Shown piece after piece: positions 16,138 to 23,666 of a stretch of DNA of 29,951 bases (positions within the stretch are counted from its first letter, which is position 1; every line of letters begins with the position of its first letter). The notes beneath the pieces are model-generated. The model ran no database searches and had not been told where the DNA came from. It worked only from the letters and a program-made list of their open reading frames with translations. The position numbers were made by a program, and so were the translations under genes. The stretch comes from Candidatus Fermentibacterota bacterium (GTDB lineage Bacteria; JAFGKV01): NCBI GenBank assembly GCA_016928395.1, contig JAFGKV010000312.1, positions 1 to 29,951 on the forward strand. The letters are read 5' to 3'.

Positions 16138-16719
16138 TCACGCCTGAATCCGCCAGACGGCGGCATCCTCGGGCGTATCGATGTCGCGCACCACGGCCGC
16201 ATCTCCGGTCTCAACCCGCACCACCGCGGGCCCCAACCACCCCAGAAGATCGCGCAGGGTCAGCTGCCGCCTGGCCATCATCATGCCACAGGCGACGCGG
16301 TCCAGAGCCACTGGATGGCCGCCGCGGCCGAGGTACATCGGCACCGCAGCGTGGGCATTCGGGAAACCCTCCAACGCGCCCAAGAGCATCTGAAGGGTGG
16401 CGGGCAGCACCCCGGGGCAATCCACCGGATGGACAAAGACCACGTCCGCTTCGGCAGCGCGCCGGATCCCGGTTCGCACGGAGCTGGCCATGCCTCGCCC
16501 CGGCGCCACGTTGCGGATCACGGAAGCCTGGAGAACGGCTGCGCCTGCCTCCACCTCACCGGCGTGATACCCGGTCACCACAAGGAGGTGCACGCCCAGC
16601 GCGCGAAACGGCGCAGAAGCCTGTTGCAGCAGCGTGGTGTCTTCCTTCGTGATCAAAGCCTTGGGGCTTCCCATGCGGGAGGACTCGCCGGCCGCCAGGA
16701 TGATCGCCTCGATCCTCAC
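16138..16719 (-). CDS. mocA: MocA-like nucleotidyltransferase (molybdenum cofactor cytidylyltransferase type)
   Basis: This 193-residue protein of the MobA-like NTP transferase family has the nucleotide-binding start ILAAGESSRMGSPK (residues 7-20), the GMASSVRTGI segment and the metal-binding HPVDCPGV motif. These are the marks of MocA, which adds CMP to molybdopterin to make the dinucleotide cofactor used by xanthine-dehydrogenase-type enzymes. The GTG at 16719 overlaps the stop of the FAD-subunit gene as GTGA, so it is the last gene of a coupled four-gene operon; the longer upstream extension is not needed. Context fixes the role: it matures the hydroxylase encoded just before it. A MobA-type guanylyltransferase is less likely because of the neighbours. 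Confidence 0.88.
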   Translation of the reverse strand: MRIEAIILAAGESSRMGSPKALITKEDTTLLQQASAPFRALGVHLLVVTGYHAGEVEAGAAVLQASVIRNVAPGRGMASSVRTGIRRAAEADVVFVHPVDCPGVLPATLQMLLGALEGFPNAHAAVPMYLGRGGHPVALDRVACGMMMARRQLTLRDLLGWLGPAVVRVETGDAAVVRDIDTPEDAAVWRIQA

Positions 16720-17615
16720 GGCAGGAGCCTCGCCGTCACACGCCGCATGAGCACCGCGGTGGCATGACGCACATAGGAGGCTTCGAACCTCCCGGTCTGC
16801 ACTGCTGGTATGGCGGCCTCGGCACTCTGTGCTACGACGTCGTCGCTGCACTCCCAAGGGAGCGGGACGCGGCGGGGATAGGGCAGGGCCGCGCCGATGG
16901 CGATGGACAGGTCGCGGGTTCCCTCGTGACGGGTTCCGGCCACCACCAGATCATGGAAGTCGATGCTTCCCCGGCGCCGCAGCGTCTCCACTGCCACTGC
17001 GTCATCATCGAGGCAGGGAATCAGAATCTCACTGAGGATGCCGCCACGCCGGCACGGGCCAGCATCGTCGGGGTAGAGCGCCCGCAACGCGATAGTCTCG
17101 GCGCCGGCGGGGGTGATCAGGTTGATCGATGCCCCCGCGGCGAGCAACACGGTGCCAAGCAGGGAGCGCTGCTGGGCCCAACAGCGTTCGCCGCCGGCGT
17201 GGCAGCGCGTTCCGCCGGTGCGAAAACACGGCCCCGACGAGCGGCGCCAGTGCAGGGGGCGGTTGAGAAAGCGACACCGCCCCTCCTGCAGGAGCGCTCC
17301 GCCCAGAGTCGCCAACTCCCGTACCCGGGGGGTGGCCACTTCCATGCATTCCCGGCGCAGCCACTGTGGGCACACGGATGATCGGGATAGACGCCCCAGG
17401 GTCACCGCCGAGCCGACACGGAGACTATCACCATCGCGATGGATTTCTCTCAGTTCCACAAGGCGCCCGATGGCAACGAACGCAGCATCGGCCAGCACCC
17501 CATGCTTCACCCGGGGGAGAAGGTCGGTGCCGCCGGCCAGGGGAACAAAGCCTTCGTCGAGTCTGGCCAAGGCATCCGGCAGCGACCGGGCGATATGCAC
17601 GGTGTGGATCGTCAT
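16716..17615 (-). CDS. FAD-binding subunit of a molybdenum hydroxylase, with four-Cys insertion
   Basis: This is the medium (FAD) subunit, 299 residues, of an xanthine-dehydrogenase-family enzyme. It has the FAD pyrophosphate motif PLAGGTDLLP (25-34) and the second motif ATLGGALLQ (102-110). Between them and the C-terminal domain is a loop with four cysteines at 114, 130, 138 and 145 (EGRCRFLNRP, GPCFRTGG, TRCHAGGERC). This spacing and wording match the extra [4Fe-4S] loop of the 4-hydroxybenzoyl-CoA reductase beta subunit, which ordinary xanthine dehydrogenase FAD subunits lack. It therefore probably relays electrons through an additional cluster. The start overlaps the stop of the molybdenum subunit as ATGA, and the stop overlaps the MocA-like gene. 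The true substrate cannot be told from sequence. Confidence 0.92.
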   Translation of the reverse strand: MTIHTVHIARSLPDALARLDEGFVPLAGGTDLLPRVKHGVLADAAFVAIGRLVELREIHRDGDSLRVGSAVTLGRLSRSSVCPQWLRRECMEVATPRVRELATLGGALLQEGRCRFLNRPLHWRRSSGPCFRTGGTRCHAGGERCWAQQRSLLGTVLLAAGASINLITPAGAETIALRALYPDDAGPCRRGGILSEILIPCLDDDAVAVETLRRRGSIDFHDLVVAGTRHEGTRDLSIAIGAALPYPRRVPLPWECSDDVVAQSAEAAIPAVQTGRFEASYVRHATAVLMRRVTARLLP

Positions 17616-19855
17616 CCGCCGGCCTCCTCAACGGTTGGGTATCCTGCGGCACCGTGGCCGAGGAGAAGATCGGGAGTCAGCGGGATGCGGCAGATGTGTG
17701 CCCCGATGGCTCGGGCCACCGCATTGGCGATGGCAGGCACCACGGGCAGCAGCGGCCCCTCGCCCGCCTCCTTGGCGCCGTGAGGGCCCGCCGGATCGGG
17801 TTCCTCAACAATAACGGCATGGATACGGGGCAGATCCGCCGCGGTGGGGATGCCGTACTCCGTGAATCCCACGGGATCCATGATCCCCCGGGTCAGCCCT
17901 GACTTCTCGGTGAGCGCTTCGCCCAGGGCCATGATGGCGCAGCCATGGAGTTGGCCGCGAACACGGCCCAGATCCACTGCCCGGCCGCAGTCATGGGCCA
18001 GCCAGATGTCGTGCACCACAAGTGTTCCCAGCTCCCGGTCCACGCTCACTCGCGCCGCCGCCGCGCTGAAGCTGAACGCCGGCGACGGCCCCAAGGCGCC
18101 GCCGGGATAGGAGCCGGCCTCCACCCGAGGCGTGTATCCGCCGCCGGCCATGACCACACCGAGCCGTTCCTCAGCCCGGGCGATGGCCCGCGTTAGGCTC
18201 ATGCCTCGGCCGGGTTCGTCTCGTACCACCACCCGCCCCGGCAGGAGATCCAAGTCCTCTGCTCGCGTGCCCAATCTTCGGGCCGCCGCCTCCAGCACGG
18301 TGCGCCTGAGGGAGCCCGCTGCGGCAATGACGGCATTGCCGGCCATAAGGGTGACGCGGCTGGAATAGGAGCCCAAGTCCACGGGACACGCATCGGTATC
18401 GCCGGCAGAGACAATGACGGAGGACGGGGGCTGTCCCAGGGTCTCGGCGGCCAAAACGCGGAGGGTTTCCAAGGCGCCTTGGCCGATGTCAGCCACGCCC
18501 ACCGTGAGGGAGAACAGGCCACAGCGATCCGCACGGATGAGGGCTTGGGAATGGGGCAGGCGATTGGGCATAATGGGGAACGCGGCTCCACAGATGTAGG
18601 CCGAACCGGCGAAACCCACCGCCTCGCCGGCTCGGCAGGGGATGTCCTCGGTATGGCGGGCGACTTCCTGAAGGCATCGGACAAATCCCGTGGAACCGAT
18701 CTTCAGGCCGTTCACCGTGGCCTCGCCCTGCTCCAGCGCCAGGGCCATCCGCCATGCCACCGGGTCAAGATCCAGGTGCAGTGCGGCATGATCCATGAGC
18801 CGTTCCACGGCGAATCGGATCTGGACCGACCCGTGCCCACGCTTCGGGCCCGCGGGAGGCCCATTGGTAAACACGCGGCGGCTTCGGAACCTGAGCGATT
18901 CGACGCGATACGGCACCGCCATGAACTGGCCCGCATAGTACGAGGTGACCAGGCCCATGCCCGCGTAGGCGCCCCCGTTCAGAAGGATATCCGCATCGAG
19001 CCCCAGGATGGCATGCCGGGAGTCGACCGCCATGCGAAGGGTGATGAGTGCCTCGTGACGGCCCCGATGCGTGTAGAAGACTTCCTCGCGAGAAAGCACG
19101 ATGCGGACCGGGCGGTGCAGCATCATCGAGAGCTTCGCCGCGACGGCTTCATGGGCGTAGACCTCGCTCTTGCCCCCGAAGCCGCCGCCCACCCGGGGAG
19201 TCATGACCCGCACCGCTGCAGGATCAAGGGCGAGCAGCCGGGCCAGTTCGTGGTGGACGAGATGAGGGCATTGGGTCGAACTCCAGAGCCACAACCGTCT
19301 CTCGGGCCTCCACCATGCCAGGGCGCCGTGGGGCTCAAGGGCCGCATGAGTGCTCGCGCCGTAGCCGTAGGTTCCGGTGAACACTGTGTGGGCGCGGGAG
19401 AAGCTCTCTTCCACGGGCCCGAACTCCAGCACGATGTCACGCAGCACATTGTCGGGGTGATTTTCGTGGAGAGGCGTGGCACCTTCGGCTGAGGTCATGG
19501 TCAGCACCGGCGGAAGGGAATCCAGGGCGATTTTCACCGTGTTCGCCCCTGCGGCGGCGGCCTCGGGGGATACTCCCACCACTACGGCCAGAGGCTCCCC
19601 CACATAGCGAACCTTTCCTCGCGCCAGCACAGGTTCGTCGCGGGATGAGTGGATTACACCGCCGCGCACGGCAAACGCCTCCCCATCCAGCGCAGCGATA
19701 ACGCCGGGTGTTGCCAGGGCAGGCGCCAGATCGATCGCCCGTATGACGGCATGAGGGAGGGATGAACGTACCAACGCGGCATAGACCATGCCGGGCACGG
19801 CGAGGTCGGCCACATAGGGGTCAACCCAGGGCCAGCGAAGGTCAGGCGTGCTCAT
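17612..19855 (-). CDS. Molybdopterin-binding subunit of a xanthine dehydrogenase/4-hydroxybenzoyl-CoA reductase-like enzyme
   Basis: This is the large catalytic subunit, 747 residues. The N-terminal a/b-hammerhead domain spans roughly residues 10-120 (LARGKVRYVGEPLAVVV). The molybdopterin-binding motif GGGFGGK is at 223-229, and PPAGPKRGHGSVQ at 333-345 lies in the cofactor loop where relatives have PPxGAMRGHG. Further on are VADIGQGALETL and GDTDACPVDLGSYSSRVTLM; the latter closely resembles the 4-hydroxybenzoyl-CoA reductase alpha subunit. The catalytic glutamate is Glu699 in GAKEAGEGPLLP. I chose the ATG at 19855 because it overlaps the 2Fe-2S gene stop as ATGA; the longer frame upstream is spurious. 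The enzyme would hydroxylate, or reductively dehydroxylate, an aromatic or heterocyclic compound in the cytoplasm. Confidence 0.92.
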   Translation of the reverse strand: MSTPDLRWPWVDPYVADLAVPGMVYAALVRSSLPHAVIRAIDLAPALATPGVIAALDGEAFAVRGGVIHSSRDEPVLARGKVRYVGEPLAVVVGVSPEAAAAGANTVKIALDSLPPVLTMTSAEGATPLHENHPDNVLRDIVLEFGPVEESFSRAHTVFTGTYGYGASTHAALEPHGALAWWRPERRLWLWSSTQCPHLVHHELARLLALDPAAVRVMTPRVGGGFGGKSEVYAHEAVAAKLSMMLHRPVRIVLSREEVFYTHRGRHEALITLRMAVDSRHAILGLDADILLNGGAYAGMGLVTSYYAGQFMAVPYRVESLRFRSRRVFTNGPPAGPKRGHGSVQIRFAVERLMDHAALHLDLDPVAWRMALALEQGEATVNGLKIGSTGFVRCLQEVARHTEDIPCRAGEAVGFAGSAYICGAAFPIMPNRLPHSQALIRADRCGLFSLTVGVADIGQGALETLRVLAAETLGQPPSSVIVSAGDTDACPVDLGSYSSRVTLMAGNAVIAAAGSLRRTVLEAAARRLGTRAEDLDLLPGRVVVRDEPGRGMSLTRAIARAEERLGVVMAGGGYTPRVEAGSYPGGALGPSPAFSFSAAAARVSVDRELGTLVVHDIWLAHDCGRAVDLGRVRGQLHGCAIMALGEALTEKSGLTRGIMDPVGFTEYGIPTAADLPRIHAVIVEEPDPAGPHGAKEAGEGPLLPVVPAIANAVARAIGAHICRIPLTPDLLLGHGAAGYPTVEEAGG

Positions 19856-20319
19856 GCCAGCGCCGCCAGAGCCTCCACCATGAGGGCAGAGCCGCCGCAC
19901 CGGCATAGATTGCCCGACAGCTCCCGCTGTATGGTCTCCCGATCTGGGTTTCGCGTATGGGAGAACAGACACCAGGCGGTCACCAGTACGCCCGGCGCGC
20001 AGAACCCGCATTGGATCGCGCCCGCCTCCACGAGGGCGTCGGCGATACGCCGCGCCAGGGGATCGCCAGAGAGCCCCGCTGCGGTACGAATCGAGCAGCC
20101 ATCACAGCATGCGGTCAGCACAAGGCAACTGGGCACGGCTACGCCGTCCACTGCCACCGTACACGCGCCGCAGGCACCCTCCCCGCACCCCACCTTGACG
20201 TCCGCACAGCCATAGCGGCGCAGGGTTTCCACCAGCGTCTCATCGGGCCTTGGCGTCACGGTCGTGGGCCGGTCGTTCACCGTCAGCCGCACCGTCGCGC
20301 ATGGAGTCGCGTCTATCAT
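19852..20319 (-). CDS. 2Fe-2S subunit of the molybdenum hydroxylase
   Basis: This is the small iron-sulfur subunit, 155 residues, with both expected clusters. The plant-ferredoxin-type site is VGCGEGACGACTV with Cys45, Cys50, Cys53 and Cys65. The second, four-helix-bundle site uses Cys104 and Cys107 (QCGFCAPG) and Cys139 and Cys141 (NLCRCGG). The length is normal for the family, and it passes electrons between the molybdenum site and the flavin. It is the first gene of the operon that continues into the large, FAD and MocA-like genes with 4-base overlaps at every junction. The 133 bases upstream separate it from the ribonucleotide reductase stop. The ATG at 20319 is the only reasonable start, although its ribosome site is weak. 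Confidence 0.95.
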   Translation of the reverse strand: MIDATPCATVRLTVNDRPTTVTPRPDETLVETLRRYGCADVKVGCGEGACGACTVAVDGVAVPSCLVLTACCDGCSIRTAAGLSGDPLARRIADALVEAGAIQCGFCAPGVLVTAWCLFSHTRNPDRETIQRELSGNLCRCGGSALMVEALAALA

Positions 20320-20452
20320 GCCACACCCTGGCGTCGAATGGGTCTCATGGGGGAGGGCCTCACACGCGGGCCAACTTACAGCGAAGACTGCTCCACAGCC
20401 CGCGGAATCCGCGCGGCTTCAGTCCGCAACCCGGCTCGTGGGGAGCGGGGCG

Positions 20453-23194
20453 CTAGGAGCAGCCGGTGGTCGTGCCGCAGTTGGGGCACACGTAACACTT
20501 TCCGCTGCTGATGGTGATGCTCCCGCATGAGGGGCACGGCGGGCTGCCGATCTGGTTCTTGGCGGCCTGGGCGGCTTCGGCTTGGGACACGGGCAGCACG
20601 GCAAGCTCAAGCTGGGGCTGGCCGGTCATGGTATCTGCCTCCTCGGGAGCAAAGAACTTCAAGGCCAGCCAACGGAAGATGTAATCAAGGACGGATTTCG
20701 CGGTCGGGATCTGCGGGTTGGTCGTCGCCCCCGATGGCTCGAACCTGAGGTGACTGAACTTGTCAATGAGCACAGTGAGAGGCACGCCATACTGCAGCAT
20801 GATGGATGTGGCGGTGGCAAAGGAATCCATGAGCCCGCTGACCACGGATCCTTCCTTGGCCATGCGGACAAAGATCTCACCAGGGGATCCGTCCTCGTAC
20901 TTGCCGACCGTGATATACCCCTCATGGCCTCCGATGGAGAACTTGTGGGTAACCGCCAGGCGCTCCGCGGGGAGCCGGCGGCGCATGGGTTTTTTCGGAG
21001 CGGGCTTCGGGTCTTTCCTGACGGAGAGCGGCTGATCGTTCTTGCAGCCATCGCGGTAGATGCACACCGCTTTCAACCCCAGCTTCCACGCCTCGACGAA
21101 GATGTCGTAGATTTCGTCTACCGTCGTTTCGTGGCCGACATTCACGGTCTTGGAGATGGCGCCTGAGATAAAGGGCTGGACCGCGGCCATCATGCGGAGG
21201 TGGCCCAGAGGTCCGATGCAGCGGACGCCCCGCTCGGGCGTCAGCGCGCAATCGAACACGGGGAGATGATCATCGTGCAGACCTCCGGCGCCTTCGATGG
21301 TGCCGGTGCGCTCCACATGGTCAAGGATCTTGCCGGTCTCATGGGGAGCATACCCCAAGGTGGTCAGCGCCCTGGCCAGGGAGCGGTTCACCATGCGGAT
21401 GGTGCCCCCGTCCACCATCTTCTTCGTCTTGACAAGGGCAATGTCGGGCTCGATTCCGGTGGTATCGCAGTCCATCATGAACGAAATGGTTCCCGTCGGC
21501 GCGAGCACGGAAACCTGCGCATTGCGCACCCCGAAACGACGTGCTCCTTCGTCGGCCAGTTGCCAGACCTTGCGCACCGTATCCAGAAGGAGGGAGGGAA
21601 CGCTCTCACTATCGATCTCGTTGACTTTCTCTCGGTGCATGTTCAGCACCTTCTGAACCGAAGAGCGATTTGCCGAGTATTCCTCAAAGGGGCCCAGAAG
21701 TGAGGCAAGCTCAGTGGAAAACCTGTAGGCTTCTCCCGTCATCAGGGCGGTTATGGCTGCGGCCAGCGCCCGGCCCTGGTCGCTGTCATAGGGAAGGCCC
21801 AAAGACATGAGCAGGCATCCGAGATTCGCATAGCCCAGACCCAGAGGCCGGTACCTGTGGCTGTTGGCTCCGATGCGGAGTGTCGGGTACTGCGCATTGT
21901 CCACGATAATGTCCTGGGCGGCGATCATGATGTCCACCACGTAGCGGAACGACTCGACGTCGAATGCACCATCCTCCCCGACAAACTTGACAAGGTTCAG
22001 GGAGGCGAGATTGCAGGCGGAGTCATCCACGAACATGTACTCGCTACAGGGGTTGCTGGCGCGGATGCGCGTGGTGTCCGCGCAGGTGTGCCAGGCATTT
22101 GCCGTGGTGTCGAACTGCAGCCCAGGGTCGCCGCATTCATGGGCGCACTCGGCCATGAGCCGGAGAAGCTCCCGGGCGCTGCGGCGCTCCAACACCTCGC
22201 CGTTGGTCACCGCCCGCAGATTCCACTCGCCGCCCCGGAGCGCACGCTCCATGAAGTCATCGGTGACACGCACGGAGTTGTTGGAGTTCTGGAAGAATAC
22301 CGAGGAGTACGCCTCTCCCGTAAGGCTGCCATCGTATCCCGCGGCGATAAGGGCCTTGGCCTTACGTTCCTCCCGGATCTTGCATTGCACGAATTCGGCG
22401 ACATCGGGATGATCAACATCGAGGATGACCATCTTGGCGGCGCGACGGGTCTTGCCACCGGACTTGATGACGCCGGCAAACGCGTCGTACCCGCGCATGA
22501 ACGAGACGGGCCCCGATGCATGACCGCCGGAAGAGAGGCGTTCCTTGCTGGAACGTATCGTAGAAAGATTGGTGCCAGTCCCGCTGCCATGCTTGAACAG
22601 GGTGCCCTCAGTCTTGGCCAGATCAAGGATCGAGTCCATGGTGTCTTCCACGGAATTGATGAAGCAGGCCGAACACTGAGGCCGCTCCTCGATGCCGACA
22701 TTGAACCAGACAGGGCTATTGAATGAGGCGATCTGGTGGAGGAGGATATGTGACAATTCCTCGGAGTAGACCCGGGCTTGGTCATCCCCGGAGAAGTACC
22801 CGTCCTTGATGCCCCACGCGGTGATCGTATCAACGACGCGGGAGATGAGTTGCTTGACGCTGTGCTCGCGGCTGCCGAGGTCGGGCGATCCCTTGAAATA
22901 CTTGGAAGCGACCACATTGGTTGCCGTGGCCGACCACGATGCCGGAACCTCCACCTTTTCTTGTGTGAATACGGTCGTACCGTCCGCCGCGTTGATCGAA
23001 GCTGAGCGCTCCTCCCATTCCACGGCGTCGAAGGGATGGATCCCGGCACGGGTGAAGTGACGCCGAAGAAGGATTCCCCGGGCCGGTCCATCACCCGGGG
23101 CGGACCGAGGCGGGCGCCATCCTGAGGACTTCTGGGGCCAGAAAATCAACTGCCGTTCATCCACAGCCGAGTCGTCCTGAACTGCATGCTTCAT
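20453..23194 (-). CDS. nrdJ: Adenosylcobalamin-dependent (class II) ribonucleoside-diphosphate reductase
   Basis: This 913-residue B12-dependent reductase makes deoxyribonucleotides using a thiyl radical generated from adenosylcobalamin, with no oxygen requirement. The substrate-site cysteine region is PQCSACFIN (Cys174/177). The Asn-x-Cys-x-Glu catalytic triad is NPCSE at 381-385, followed by DDSACNLASLNL. VLAPTGTISFMMDCDTTGIEP is a further class II signature. The C-terminus carries the zinc-ribbon CPSCGSITISSGKC/CPNCGTTTGC with redox cysteines that re-reduce the active site. The gene stands alone, with its own probable promoter upstream and a GGAGGGGGAGA stretch about 10-20 bases before the ATG at 23194. 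No NrdR gene or second reductase is in the window. The use of NrdJ implies that the cell makes or imports cobalamin. Confidence 0.96.
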   Translation of the reverse strand: MKHAVQDDSAVDERQLIFWPQKSSGWRPPRSAPGDGPARGILLRRHFTRAGIHPFDAVEWEERSASINAADGTTVFTQEKVEVPASWSATATNVVASKYFKGSPDLGSREHSVKQLISRVVDTITAWGIKDGYFSGDDQARVYSEELSHILLHQIASFNSPVWFNVGIEERPQCSACFINSVEDTMDSILDLAKTEGTLFKHGSGTGTNLSTIRSSKERLSSGGHASGPVSFMRGYDAFAGVIKSGGKTRRAAKMVILDVDHPDVAEFVQCKIREERKAKALIAAGYDGSLTGEAYSSVFFQNSNNSVRVTDDFMERALRGGEWNLRAVTNGEVLERRSARELLRLMAECAHECGDPGLQFDTTANAWHTCADTTRIRASNPCSEYMFVDDSACNLASLNLVKFVGEDGAFDVESFRYVVDIMIAAQDIIVDNAQYPTLRIGANSHRYRPLGLGYANLGCLLMSLGLPYDSDQGRALAAAITALMTGEAYRFSTELASLLGPFEEYSANRSSVQKVLNMHREKVNEIDSESVPSLLLDTVRKVWQLADEGARRFGVRNAQVSVLAPTGTISFMMDCDTTGIEPDIALVKTKKMVDGGTIRMVNRSLARALTTLGYAPHETGKILDHVERTGTIEGAGGLHDDHLPVFDCALTPERGVRCIGPLGHLRMMAAVQPFISGAISKTVNVGHETTVDEIYDIFVEAWKLGLKAVCIYRDGCKNDQPLSVRKDPKPAPKKPMRRRLPAERLAVTHKFSIGGHEGYITVGKYEDGSPGEIFVRMAKEGSVVSGLMDSFATATSIMLQYGVPLTVLIDKFSHLRFEPSGATTNPQIPTAKSVLDYIFRWLALKFFAPEEADTMTGQPQLELAVLPVSQAEAAQAAKNQIGSPPCPSCGSITISSGKCYVCPNCGTTTGCS

Positions 23195-23297
23195 GATCTG
23201 CCGTCTCCCCCTCCATGCGGTACGCGCCGCAGAGGCATGGTACTACTCTGAAGGTGTCTTCCCCTTGTCTGACGAAGTGCTCGAGCGGATGTGTCGC

Positions 23298-23350
23298 ACA
23301 CAACATGTTGTTGTGGGTCGCAACATGACCCCAACACCTTGGGCTGTCAA
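23298..23350 (-). promoter_or_regulatory. Candidate nrdJ promoter with NrdR-like boxes
   Basis: On the minus strand TTGACA (23350-23345) is a perfect -35 hexamer. Seventeen bases on is CATGTT (23327-23322), a poor -10 with three matches. ACACAACATGTTGTTG (23298-23313, plus strand) closely fits the known NrdR box pattern. A second CAACATG lies exactly 20 bases away (23321), inside GGTCGCAACATGACC. Two phased boxes over a promoter of a ribonucleotide reductase gene are what NrdR repression looks like, though the usual box spacing is nearer 30 bases. Confidence 0.45.
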
Positions 23351-23528
23351 GAGGGGATTACCGCCAGGCGATGCACTGGCGTCTTGACGGCTGAGGACCG
23401 GGAGATAACCTTAGTGCCGACGGTCAGAAGCCCCATTCCTGGCGCGATGGCAGGCCGCCAATGAAGACGGGAAGGATGGCGTAATGAATGGGTGGAAGGA
23501 TGGGGGAGAGGGTTTGGGGTTCGAGGAA

Positions 23529-23639
23529 GAACATCGAACATCGAAGACCCGCATCGTGAGGATGATGGAAGCAGGCGAAGCTAGCGGGATGGAGGGGTGT
23601 GATGGTGGACTGTGAACTGCACACCGTGAACTGTGTACT
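23529..23639. repeat. Two short heptamer tracts
   Basis: GAACATC, GAACATC, GAAGACC occupy 23529-23549. GTGGACT, GTGAACT, GCACACC, GTGAACT, GTGTACT occupy 23605-23639. Both keep an exact seven-base step. They lie in the probable leader of the TPR-HD-GYP gene, the second ending 27 bases before its ATG. Confidence 0.75.
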
Positions 23640-23666
23640 GCTCGCGAGGCGAGCCCGAGGAGGCCG

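Larger units (their letters stand above)
23195..23666. other. Divergent intergenic region between nrdJ and the HD-GYP gene
   Basis: The left part holds the candidate nrdJ promoter and NrdR-like boxes. Next come nested inverted repeats: GTCAAG (23346-23351) with CTTGAC (23383-23388), enclosing CGCCAG (23362-23367) with CTGGCG (23376-23381). TTGACG at 23384-23389 with TAACCT at 23406-23411, 16 bases apart, is a weak plus-strand promoter candidate. From ~23460 the DNA is GGATG/GAATGG-rich, followed by the heptamer tracts at 23529-23639. GAGGAGG just before 23667 is the ribosome site for the HD-GYP gene. Confidence 0.5.

Noticed and set aside
15066-16652. Plus-strand open frame of 528 codons opposite the nuclease and MocA-like genes
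   Set aside because: It is a shadow of two well-supported genes, with Arg/Gly/Pro/His-rich composition, no ribosome site and no family resemblance.
20398-20416. Intrinsic terminator after nrdJ
   Set aside because: The CGCGGA/TCCGCG dyad has almost no loop and no T-run, so it cannot be called a terminator with confidence.
23195-23400. Adenosylcobalamin riboswitch upstream of nrdJ
   Set aside because: I found nested hairpins but no B12-box or the long conserved core expected of a cobalamin riboswitch.
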